The notes under the pieces were generated by a model that saw only the letters and a list, made by a program, of their open reading frames with translations, had not been told where the DNA came from and searched no databases. This document shows, piece after piece, positions 1-7,130 of a stretch of DNA of 17,069 nucleotides. The translations under genes were made by a program, and so were the position numbers. Each line of letters opens with the position of its first letter. The stretch's first letter is position 1. This DNA is from Spirochaetia bacterium UBA6919 (GTDB lineage: Bacteria; Spirochaetota; UBA6919), in contig DKAT01000077.1 in assembly GCA_002450905.1 (NCBI GenBank), positions 1-17,069 of the forward strand, in the 5' to 3' direction.

Positions 1-123
1 CTTGTTTTATTTGCTAATAGACTCAAAAGCCTGGCTAAACCCCCTAAACTTATTAATACTGCTGTTATGAGAAAATTATTAGTCTATTTAAATACTCTTA
101 TCAAAAGGGAATTTTATTCATAA
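1..123 (+). CDS. IS110-family transposase, C-terminal fragment (5' end outside window)
   Basis: Frame 1 is open from the first base to TAA at 121-123 and gives 40 residues. They match the very end of IS110/IS116/IS902 transposases: an FANRL motif, then AKPPK, then AVMRKLLVYLN, the conserved 'A-MRKLL-LN' tail helix of the transposase_20 domain. The residues are what I see; the family assignment comes from my knowledge of that tail. IS110 enzymes are DEDD-type recombinases guided by a structured RNA encoded in the element. The catalytic N-terminal part lies to the left of the window, so whether the gene is intact cannot be judged. It converges on the DUF445 gene that ends at 237. Confidence 0.8.
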   Translation, partial: LVLFANRLKSLAKPPKLINTAVMRKLLVYLNTLIKREFYS

Positions 124-236
124 TTCTCTTGACTTATAACACAGTTGCTGTCTTTTTCCTGTATTTCTCCTGTTTCGAGGTATATTATCTAAAATTGATG
201 ATTAATCGAATCATGTCAGTTCTGTTAGGTGGTGTA
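124..236 (+). mobile_element. Probable right-end non-coding segment of the IS110-family element
   Basis: These 113 bases lie between the transposase stop and the stop codon of the convergent DUF445 gene. The right terminus of the IS110-family element must lie at or soon after the transposase stop, so part of this stretch probably belongs to the element. I cannot fix the boundary: IS110 elements usually lack long terminal inverted repeats, and the left end is outside the window. The only structure I see is a weak TGATT/AATCA dyad near 197-212. In the IS1111 subgroup the guide RNA is encoded on this side of the transposase; I cannot show that here. Confidence 0.4.
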
Positions 237-1802
237 TTATAATTTTTTTAATATGATTTGGATGCCGCCGATGATTGCTCCTAAAATTGCTCCGAATATA
301 TTTATCCAGCTTAAATGTTTGTTTACTATGGTCATAATGATATTTTCGAGCTTTTCAAGGGGAAATATATTTATCCTGTCAAAGACCAATTGTTGTATGT
401 TGATTGCTTCTGCTACAGACGATATTTCTTTTACAAGGAGATTCAGAAAGTATTCCGATATAGTATAGGATAGCTTATCCTTGTCGGATTGATTGAGGGT
501 TATCCATTTACCGGGTTTACCGATTGGATATTCTTTTATCCAATGATAAAGATTGGTTTCTAAAAAATTGATGATAGATTGCTGGAATTTTTGATTTCTG
601 AGAATGGCTAGAAGCATTTTATGTATTGAATTGTTTATTGAGTCGGACGTTTCAGTGTTGTTTCCAATAATTTCACTTATGGTTAGATTATGATAAGTTT
701 CGTAGAGGGTGAGGAATTTGTCTTGCCATGTTGAGAAATTTGATGTGTCATTGAAATAGATTTGTATTTTGTCCATCAGATTGTCTTTGATGTTTTCCTG
801 TGAATCCTGGAATAATTCTTTGATTTCTCGTTCCATTGCATTGTGTATAGATTTTTTTAACGAATTGATAATGTGTTCCTGGCTATCCTCGGATTTCAGA
901 TTTTCAAACACTACCAGAATTGCCTGTTGGATAACTTTTGGTAGATCTTCATCGACCCGGTCTTCAACTCCCCAGATATTTACTACGAATCTTTGTACCA
1001 TATTCAGATTTTCGAGATAATTATATATGACTTTCCGAAAACTTTCATATAATTTTTGGTCTAATTTGCTTTCGTATACAGCTGTTTTGAGATTTTCCAG
1101 AAAGTCAGGGAGTTCTTTTTTTACCCATTTTAAAAGAACATTTATAAATTCATCTGGTAGTACTTCTTTTAATTGTCTGTGTGATTGTGCGATATCATCG
1201 AGACGTTCTTTAATCCAGTTGGATAAATTGGTATCTGCAGAGAGATTTTGAAATAAGTATTCTGTGATTTTTTTTATAATATCCTGTGCTGTTTCTGTCT
1301 GGATGAGATCTTTTATGGGGGTATTGATTATTTCCTGAGTGTTATTCAGTAGGAACTTGTATAAAGTATTTTCAAATGATGGACTGTTAAGATATTCTAT
1401 GATTTTTTTATTAATTAATTTCTTGAGTTCTGAATATTGCTGGTCAAAAGTGCCGATTAGTTTGTCAGGTATTAATTTTATAATCGGAGGTATATCATAA
1501 TTTAAGATATAATCAATTTTTGTGTTGATTAATTTATCCATAACACTGTGTGCGTGCGGAGATATGATTTGGGAATGGAGTGTATCTTTGTTAATAAGAA
1601 CAGTGCTTATGACCTTTGATATATTTTCAGCCAGTTCTACTCTGTGTTTTGGGATAATTCCCGGAGTGAATGGTATTTTTATTCCCAAAATACGCCATTC
1701 AGTATAGGGTTTAAATATCATTTTAATAGCAATATGATTTGTAATATATCCAATGACTGCTCCGAGAAGGGGAGGAAGGAGGTATTCTGTTATTAATTCC
1801 AT
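237..1802 (-). CDS. DUF445 family membrane protein
   Basis: The 521-residue product has the hallmarks of DUF445 (YheB-like) proteins. There is an N-terminal hydrophobic segment at about residues 8-30 running into the motif TNHIAIKMIF (21-30), followed by the signature PFTPGIIPKHR at 44-54. A second hydrophobic, glycine-rich segment sits at the extreme C-terminus, about 498-518. Between them lie about 450 mostly helical, charged residues. The protein is thus probably anchored in the membrane at both ends with a long soluble middle. It is longer than the roughly 375-residue Bacillus YheB, the extra length being in the central part. Function in this family is not established. It begins 14 bases after the acyl-CoA dehydrogenase stop, so the two are probably cotranscribed. 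No clear Shine-Dalgarno precedes its ATG, and coupling to the upstream gene is plausible. Confidence 0.85.
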   Translation of the reverse strand: MELITEYLLPPLLGAVIGYITNHIAIKMIFKPYTEWRILGIKIPFTPGIIPKHRVELAENISKVISTVLINKDTLHSQIISPHAHSVMDKLINTKIDYILNYDIPPIIKLIPDKLIGTFDQQYSELKKLINKKIIEYLNSPSFENTLYKFLLNNTQEIINTPIKDLIQTETAQDIIKKITEYLFQNLSADTNLSNWIKERLDDIAQSHRQLKEVLPDEFINVLLKWVKKELPDFLENLKTAVYESKLDQKLYESFRKVIYNYLENLNMVQRFVVNIWGVEDRVDEDLPKVIQQAILVVFENLKSEDSQEHIINSLKKSIHNAMEREIKELFQDSQENIKDNLMDKIQIYFNDTSNFSTWQDKFLTLYETYHNLTISEIIGNNTETSDSINNSIHKMLLAILRNQKFQQSIINFLETNLYHWIKEYPIGKPGKWITLNQSDKDKLSYTISEYFLNLLVKEISSVAEAINIQQLVFDRINIFPLEKLENIIMTIVNKHLSWINIFGAILGAIIGGIQIILKKL

Positions 1803-1816
1803 ATTGGGTGATTATT

Positions 1817-3451
1817 TTATCCTATGAGAGATTCGTTTCCTGCGATGTTATCCACTACGGTGTTTTTAATGTCATCGAGAGGGTCTTTTAGTCTGTTGTA
1901 TGCGATTTGTATTCGATCTTTTGCTGTGTTTGAAAAGATATTTAACAAAGATATATAATGGGATGCTTTGTTTTCACCGAGTTGATCGATGAGGCTTTCA
2001 CATTTGGAGATACCAGCAAGGATTCCATAGAGGTCGATGGTTATATTTGCAATTCTTTCAACAACATATTCTTTTTTTACAATTTCAAATTGATATTCCA
2101 TGACTGCAGACATGATCATTTCCTTGAGGTATTTTGAACCCTGAATGAATATATCTTTGGCATCATTTAAAGAATTATTGACTGTTTTTAATTGTGGTGT
2201 ATTCTTTTGAATAGTTTCCAGTTTACCAGCCATCATTTCATTACCAAAATGTTTTGCTCCCTGAAGTGCGATGAATGCTCTCAGGACCTCGTTACTGCCC
2301 TCAAAAATCATATTGATTCGTGCGTCCCGGACTATTCTTTCATATGGATATTCTTTCATGTATCCAATTCCTGCAGCGATCTGGAGGGCATCGTTAGCAT
2401 TTCTCCAGAGTTCTTCTGAGCAGAATACCTTGCATACAGCGGATTCTATGGAATAGTCATACTCTTTTTTATCACATATTCCACTTGTCAGATAGGTCAT
2501 GGATTCCATGATGAAATTAGATGCTGTCATCCGGGCAATTTTTTCCCGAATCATTTCGAATTTGATTAGAGGGAGTTTAAACTGCTCACGTTTTTTTGCA
2601 TGATCCAGTGCTAGTTTTAAGACTTTATTAGAGACACCGATACATCCAGCTGATAATCCGAGCCTACCCTGATTCAATACTTCCATTGCAACTTTAAATC
2701 CTTGTCCTTCGTCTCCTAATCTATTTTCTACTGGGACTTTTACATCTTCAAAAAACATGGTAGTGGTATTTGAACCTTTGATTCCCATTTTTTTCTCTGG
2801 AGTACCTGATTTTACGCCCATATCTCTGGTTACGATGAATGCGGATATTTTATCTCCAGTTTTTGCAAATACTGTGAATAGATCAGCTATTCCCCCATTT
2901 GTTATCCAGATTTTACTGCCATTTAATATGTAATGGGATTTGTCCTCACTTAAAACAGCTTTAGTTTGGATAGAACCTGCATCTGATCCTGATCCTGGCT
3001 CTGTAAGGGCATAGGCGGCGATGTATTCTCCTGTTGCCAAGAGGGGTAGATATTTTTTCTTTTGTTCATCATTTCCAAAAAGTAGTATAGCTTTCATTCC
3101 AATACTTTCATGGGCTCCGATGATTAGTGAACAAGAGGCGTCGTGAGAGGTTAAGTTGTTCATCACCTTGTTATACATTGTCTGGTTGAAGCCAAAGCCG
3201 TCATACTCTTCTGGTACTATGAGTCCGAATAATCCAAGTTCTTTGAACTGATCAATGATGTGTTGTGGAAGTTCTGCATTCTCATCAATTTCTGAAGGAT
3301 TTATGGATTCCTTAGCAAATCGATCGAGGGATTCTAACAGCATGTCAATGGTTTCCTGTTTTTCTTGTTCTATTTTTGGATAGGGGAAAATGAGTTCGTT
3401 GAGAACTTCTCCTGTGTAGAGTGCTTTGATGACTGAAGTTTTCCTGGACAT
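1817..3451 (-). CDS. Acyl-CoA dehydrogenase, VLCAD/ACAD9-like with C-terminal extension
   Basis: A flavoprotein that oxidises acyl-CoA to trans-2-enoyl-CoA and would pass electrons to ETF, the first step of beta-oxidation. Seen in the 544 residues: the FAD/substrate motif ALTEPGSGSDA at 148-158, WITNGG at 172-177, the EKKMGIKGSN stretch near 219-228, a REQF motif near 288-291, and the catalytic-base region MIFEGSNEVLR at 381-391, with Glu384 as the expected base. The length exceeds the usual 380 or so; residues from about 400 form an additional helical domain. Internal motifs (ARM..ESM-Y, IQI..G.GYMKE) resemble mitochondrial VLCAD/ACAD9 more than MCAD. The ATG is preceded by a good GGAGG (3458-3462), supporting the start. 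No ETF or other beta-oxidation gene is in the window. The exact chain-length preference is inference. Confidence 0.93.
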   Translation of the reverse strand: MSRKTSVIKALYTGEVLNELIFPYPKIEQEKQETIDMLLESLDRFAKESINPSEIDENAELPQHIIDQFKELGLFGLIVPEEYDGFGFNQTMYNKVMNNLTSHDASCSLIIGAHESIGMKAILLFGNDEQKKKYLPLLATGEYIAAYALTEPGSGSDAGSIQTKAVLSEDKSHYILNGSKIWITNGGIADLFTVFAKTGDKISAFIVTRDMGVKSGTPEKKMGIKGSNTTTMFFEDVKVPVENRLGDEGQGFKVAMEVLNQGRLGLSAGCIGVSNKVLKLALDHAKKREQFKLPLIKFEMIREKIARMTASNFIMESMTYLTSGICDKKEYDYSIESAVCKVFCSEELWRNANDALQIAAGIGYMKEYPYERIVRDARINMIFEGSNEVLRAFIALQGAKHFGNEMMAGKLETIQKNTPQLKTVNNSLNDAKDIFIQGSKYLKEMIMSAVMEYQFEIVKKEYVVERIANITIDLYGILAGISKCESLIDQLGENKASHYISLLNIFSNTAKDRIQIAYNRLKDPLDDIKNTVVDNIAGNESLIG

Positions 3452-3583
3452 TGCGAACCTCCAAAAAATATATCTGTTCTATTATAAAATATATATAGTT
3501 TCGTATAGTTTGTGGAAAAAAACTTATATCGCTTGAAAAATATTTTATTATTTTGTTAATATATTATTTTGGAGAGAAATACA
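3452..3583. promoter_or_regulatory. Divergent promoter region, acyl-CoA dehydrogenase / tsaC
   Basis: An AT-rich spacer between divergent genes. On the minus strand a perfect TATAAT lies at 3481-3486, with GGAGG at 3458-3462 ahead of the dehydrogenase ATG; no good -35 box is visible for it. On the plus strand TTGAAA (3533-3538) and TAATAT (3557-3562) are separated by 18 bases, followed by GGAGAG (3571-3576), seven bases before the TTG start of tsaC. The hexamers are seen directly; that they function is inferred. Confidence 0.45.
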
Positions 3584-4177
3584 TTGATATATAAATTGGG
3601 TAGAGATGTTGAGGATTCTGTTAGTTTAGTCAGTAAGAATTTGAATGAAGATAAACTGGTAATTATGCCGACAGATACAGTTTATGGTATTTCTGCAAAT
3701 TATTATAAAGAAGAATTACGTCATAGGATTTCATCAATTAAAATGCGTTCTCCAGAAAAGAGTTTTATTGTATTATTTAAGGATATGAGGGATGTTATTT
3801 CTCAGTGTGGGCAAGATATTCCTGATGATATAGTAAATTTATTTCCTGCTCCACTTACCATAATTATTAAAAATAAATATCCTTATCTTTATGGAGAAAT
3901 GACTTTAGCGGTTAGAGTGCCTCAAGATGATTGGTTATTAAGGATTTTAAGGCGATGTAATTTTCCAATTGTTTCAACCAGTGCGAATATTAGTAATCAA
4001 TTAATTCCTGAGAGCAGTGAGGAGCTTGTAAAATTATTTGAGAAGAATGTTGATTTAATTGTATTAAAGGAATCCATAGTGAAATCTTCACCATCTACTA
4101 TTCTGGACATTACTACAATGCCATATAAAGTCTTAAGGCATGGAGGGTACATTATTCCAGATTATATTTTAAAGTAG
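3584..4177 (+). CDS. tsaC: Threonylcarbamoyl-AMP synthase, TsaC/YciO (YrdC domain) family
   Basis: Likely makes L-threonylcarbamoyladenylate from Thr, bicarbonate and ATP, the first step of t6A modification of ANN-decoding tRNAs. The 197-residue product is a single YrdC domain without the extra Sua5 C-terminal domain. Motifs: PTDTVYG at 29-35, the K-x-R pair at 53-55, PAPLT at 88-92 (usually PGPxT), STSAN at 131-135 with the conserved Ser and Asn, SPSTILD at 169-175, then an LRHGG motif near the end. An upstream in-frame TTG at 3569 overlaps the GGAGAG ribosome-binding site (3571-3576). The TTG at 3584, seven bases after that site, is therefore the better start. The stop overlaps the convergent hemW by nine bases. 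A YciO paralogue without t6A activity cannot be excluded from sequence alone. Confidence 0.85.
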   Translation: MIYKLGRDVEDSVSLVSKNLNEDKLVIMPTDTVYGISANYYKEELRHRISSIKMRSPEKSFIVLFKDMRDVISQCGQDIPDDIVNLFPAPLTIIIKNKYPYLYGEMTLAVRVPQDDWLLRILRRCNFPIVSTSANISNQLIPESSEELVKLFEKNVDLIVLKESIVKSSPSTILDITTMPYKVLRHGGYIIPDYILK

Positions 4178-5311
4178 TTGCACTATGATATTATCCAAGA
4201 GAACAACGCCTTTTGGAGTAGCTGATATATTCTTGCCATTCTTAATAAGAAAACCCTCATTGATTAGTTGATCTAAGTTATTTTGAAATCTTTTAAACCA
4301 ATTAACTGTGGTATTCTTTTCCAGTTGATGAATATCTAAACCTCTTTTTGTTCTAAGGGATAGCATGATATTTTCTTTATTTCGTGTTTCCTGATGTAGA
4401 GTTTCAGAAGTATGGACTGGAGATTTATTTTGTGAGAGAAGGTCTATGTATTGTTTTAAATTATAAACGTTTGTATATCTTGTATTATTAATCGTACCAC
4501 AGGCGGAAGGGCCTAATCCAAGATAATCTTCTAAACTCCAGTATATTAAATTGTGCTTACACTCTTTGCCCTGATGTGAATAGTTTGAAATTTCGTAGAA
4601 TTGATAGGCATTTTTTTCAAGAAAATCATAAGTATATATGAATTCATCAGCGACACAATCATCACCAGGTAGAAAATTACTTTCCTGATTTATTTTAGCA
4701 TCAAGTATTTTTCGTCCCTGGATCAAACTATAAGAAGAAATGTGATCTGGCTGGAGTTGGATTATTTGCTGTAGATCCTTTTTATAATCATCAAAGGACT
4801 GATTTATTAATCCAAACATGAGATCAAGATTTACATTATCAAATCCTTTTTTTCTGATGAGAGAATATTTTTTTATAATCTCCTCATTCGTAGTTTCACG
4901 ACCGAGAACTTTCAATATATCATTATTAAATGTCTGACAACCTAGACTTATTCTATTAATTCCCAGATCTTTGTAACACTGGAGCTTATTTTCATCGAGG
5001 GATTCAGGATTCGTTTCTATGGATATTTCAATATTATTTTTGAATCTAAAAGATTTGTATAGCTGATTAAACAGAGTGATCATCAGTGGGGTAGGGAGAA
5101 GAGATGGGGTGCCTCCACCTAAATATATAGTAGAATAAATATTTTCTTTATAAAGATCACTGAAATATGTGATTTCCTTTATGAGAGCATTAATAAATAA
5201 TTCAAACTGGTCATTTTTGTTTTGAAAGAGTGTAGTTTTAAGGGAATAAAAATCACAATAATGACATCGTTTTGTGCAAAATGGTATATGAATGTAAATT
5301 CCGTGAATCAT
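4169..5311 (-). CDS. hemW: HemW-type radical SAM haem chaperone (coproporphyrinogen oxidase-like)
   Basis: The 380-residue product is a HemN-like radical SAM protein. The iron-sulfur motif CxxxCxxC is at Cys12, Cys16 and Cys19, in the HemW form CTKRCHYCDF. The SAM-binding GGGTPS is at 65-70, ETNPESL at 99-105, and the HemW-characteristic HNLIYW at 253-258, followed by the GLGPSACG stretch. The C-terminal 80 residues are a winged-helix HemN_C domain. HemW proteins bind haem and deliver it to respiratory enzymes; HemN proper carries a further Cys directly after the motif (CxxxCxxCxC), whereas this protein has Asp-Phe there. That supports HemW over a true oxygen-independent coproporphyrinogen oxidase. 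It starts eight bases after the lepB stop with no visible ribosome-binding site, suggesting translational coupling. No haem-synthesis gene is nearby. Confidence 0.9.
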   Translation of the reverse strand: MIHGIYIHIPFCTKRCHYCDFYSLKTTLFQNKNDQFELFINALIKEITYFSDLYKENIYSTIYLGGGTPSLLPTPLMITLFNQLYKSFRFKNNIEISIETNPESLDENKLQCYKDLGINRISLGCQTFNNDILKVLGRETTNEEIIKKYSLIRKKGFDNVNLDLMFGLINQSFDDYKKDLQQIIQLQPDHISSYSLIQGRKILDAKINQESNFLPGDDCVADEFIYTYDFLEKNAYQFYEISNYSHQGKECKHNLIYWSLEDYLGLGPSACGTINNTRYTNVYNLKQYIDLLSQNKSPVHTSETLHQETRNKENIMLSLRTKRGLDIHQLEKNTTVNWFKRFQNNLDQLINEGFLIKNGKNISATPKGVVLLDNIIVQLL

Positions 5312-5319
5312 AAATTAAA

Positions 5320-6603
5320 TTATTCAGGAGAAACACCAAGTCGAGCATATGGCCAATAAATTATAATTGGTTTCCCAATAATATATTTTTCATGAACAAA
5401 ACCCCATTCCCTGCTGTCAGAACTTTGATCACGATTATCACCCATCATAAGATAATAATTATTTTTGATTTTTAAATTAATTGGCATTTGGGTGATAAGA
5501 TAGTCGGGTATTATTTCTAAAAATATTTCAGGGTATTTCTCTACAAGAATTTCTGGATTTAAAACAATCTGATTGAAAATAATATTTGAATTCTCAATAT
5601 TAAAATCATATTTCACTTGAAAATTATCTATAGCATCCTTTAATTTTTGTTTAAATGATTTTTCTTTAATTTCATTTTTTATAGTATTTTTAATATTTTT
5701 AACATAACCCGTATCATGTTTAATTATTTGTTTTATCAGAATGAGGTTATAAAAATCTTTGAACTTTGAGATGCTCATCCTGCCAATGGAGTTACCATCT
5801 CTTTTAAAGATAATTTGGTCAACGGATTGGGCGTTGTTTTGGAAAGCGATAGTAATTTTATCCCCTTTTCTTGGTATATATAAAAATGGAATAAGTTTAA
5901 AAGATCTTTTATCAGCGACCTGTATAATATGCTCCGATTTACCGATTTCTTCCGTCCATAACATCATTGAGGGATCAGATTTATCACTTCGATTTGACGT
6001 TTTCCCCTGGGATTCTCTTTTATACCATGATTGATTTGAACGATAATTATCTTCTATTGAGGGATCTTGAAAAATATCTTTAACTTTCTTCCACTGTACA
6101 TCATTTAAAGAATCCTTTAATATGAGAGGTTTGTCATTAATTGCAATTTGTTGGTTCTTAAACGAAAAAATATCTCCAGGTAGCCCTATTAAGCGTTTGA
6201 TAAAGTTTTTTGGCCTATCAGGAGTATTGACTCCCAATTTATCAGATAATATCCCAAGTGTTAATAAGTCGAGTATTTCTTTCCACCAGCCGGGGGATTT
6301 ATATTTAGGGTAATGAAAAACGATGATTTCACCTCTTTTGGGATCACGTATTGCGGGAAGTTTCCATCCAAGGATTGGTAGGCGAACACCGTATATAAAT
6401 TTGTTTACCAATAAACGATCTCCAACAATTAAAGTGGGAACCATACTACTAGAGGGAATTTTATATGCTTCTACAATAAGCATCCTGATTACAAGTGCAA
6501 TTAATATTGCTGAAAAAATGGTTTCGATATTTTCACGTAACTTACTTTTATTTTTTTTAATAGGACTTGTCTGAATACTTTCTTCAATATTGTTTTCTTT
6601 CAT
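5320..6603 (-). CDS. lepB: Signal peptidase I with a ~200-residue insertion
   Basis: Membrane-bound serine/lysine protease that removes signal peptides on the outer face of the cytoplasmic membrane. After a charged N-terminus, a hydrophobic anchor spans about residues 27-46. Family boxes follow: PSSSMVPTL with nucleophile Ser53, GDRLLVNKF at 61-69, RDPKRGEIIVF near 86-96, KRLIGLPGD at 136-144 with the general base Lys136, and GDNRDQSSDSR at 388-398 just before the C-terminal RLGVSPE. At 427 residues it is far longer than the minimal enzyme. About 200 residues (roughly 165-380) sit between the KRxxGLPGD and GDNRD boxes and include an IPRKGDKITI segment near 243-252, reminiscent of long Bacteroidota enzymes. 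A short GGA-type ribosome-binding site precedes the ATG. It lies between the PII-like gene and hemW on the same strand. Confidence 0.93.
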   Translation of the reverse strand: MKENNIEESIQTSPIKKNKSKLRENIETIFSAILIALVIRMLIVEAYKIPSSSMVPTLIVGDRLLVNKFIYGVRLPILGWKLPAIRDPKRGEIIVFHYPKYKSPGWWKEILDLLTLGILSDKLGVNTPDRPKNFIKRLIGLPGDIFSFKNQQIAINDKPLILKDSLNDVQWKKVKDIFQDPSIEDNYRSNQSWYKRESQGKTSNRSDKSDPSMMLWTEEIGKSEHIIQVADKRSFKLIPFLYIPRKGDKITIAFQNNAQSVDQIIFKRDGNSIGRMSISKFKDFYNLILIKQIIKHDTGYVKNIKNTIKNEIKEKSFKQKLKDAIDNFQVKYDFNIENSNIIFNQIVLNPEILVEKYPEIFLEIIPDYLITQMPINLKIKNNYYLMMGDNRDQSSDSREWGFVHEKYIIGKPIIIYWPYARLGVSPE

Positions 6604-6635
6604 AATTATTTTTCCATAATACTTTTCTGATTAGA

Positions 6636-6977
6636 TTAATGATTAGTTTGATTATTTAATAGATTATTCATGATAATATTTTTTTCACCTGTTAAAATAT
6701 CAATTATTTCAATAATTGTTTTAATTAAAATATAATCTTCTTTATCAATGTAATCAAATACGACACGACTAAAAAAAGTTTTAATTACATCTAAATTTTG
6801 TTGGATCATATTCTCGACACTAAACTCAATTTTAAAACGGGGTAAAAAATTAATTTTATCTGAAGAATTAAAATATTTCACTTCTTCAACATAGAGTTCA
6901 ATGATCCCAATATTCTCTAATTCCTTAATTACTTTTGATAAATCAAATGGTTTAATATAAAAAAAGACCTTTTGCAT
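6636..6977 (-). CDS. PII-like (GlnB-fold) small protein lacking the T-loop
   Basis: The 113 residues follow the PII fold. Residues 3-11 (ending YIKPF) match the first strand, 12-25 match 'FKLDDVREALAEVGI' with LENIGI, and EVKYF at 32-36 matches EVKGF at the same numbers in E. coli GlnB. FLPRFKIE at 44-51 matches FLPKVKIE at 55-62, and ILTGE at 94-98 matches IRTGE near the GlnB C-terminus. The T-loop, with the modified Tyr51, is absent: exactly 11 residues fewer. The glycine-rich B-loop is gone, and the paired C-loop arginines appear as Asp93 and Leu95. So the fold seems kept while ATP and 2-oxoglutarate binding is probably lost. An upstream in-frame ATG at 7040 would add 21 residues, but it lies upstream of the promoter and outside the homology; I chose the ATG at 6977. 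The 32-base gap to lepB suggests cotranscription. Recognition is by eye and unverified. Confidence 0.6.
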   Translation of the reverse strand: MQKVFFYIKPFDLSKVIKELENIGIIELYVEEVKYFNSSDKINFLPRFKIEFSVENMIQQNLDVIKTFFSRVVFDYIDKEDYILIKTIIEIIDILTGEKNIIMNNLLNNQTNH

Positions 6978-6984
6978 GACATTA

Positions 6985-7013
6985 TTAATAACATAGTAAA
7001 ATCTTTTTGTCAA
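6985..7013 (-). promoter_or_regulatory. Sigma-70-type promoter for the PII-like/lepB/hemW unit
   Basis: On the minus strand a perfect TTGACA (7008-7013) and TATTAA (6985-6990) are separated by exactly 17 bases. Only seven bases separate the -10 hexamer from the ATG at 6977, so transcription is expected to begin at or within a base or two of the start codon. No Shine-Dalgarno is present. The hexamers are seen directly; a leaderless or near-leaderless message is inferred. Confidence 0.5.
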
Positions 7014-7130
7014 GTAATAAAATTTTTTAAGAAAAATCAATTTCTTCCGACAAGAGGTAAGATATTAGATTTTTTGATTAAAATCACAAATTTTAAAATA
7101 AAATAATTCAAATCCATTCGGGAGGGGAAC

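Noticed and set aside
229..1707. Several plus-strand reading frames of 60-83 residues (229-468, 769-1020, 1027-1251, 1522-1707)
   Set aside because: All lie antisense within the well-supported DUF445 gene, have no family resemblance and are explained by its codon pattern.
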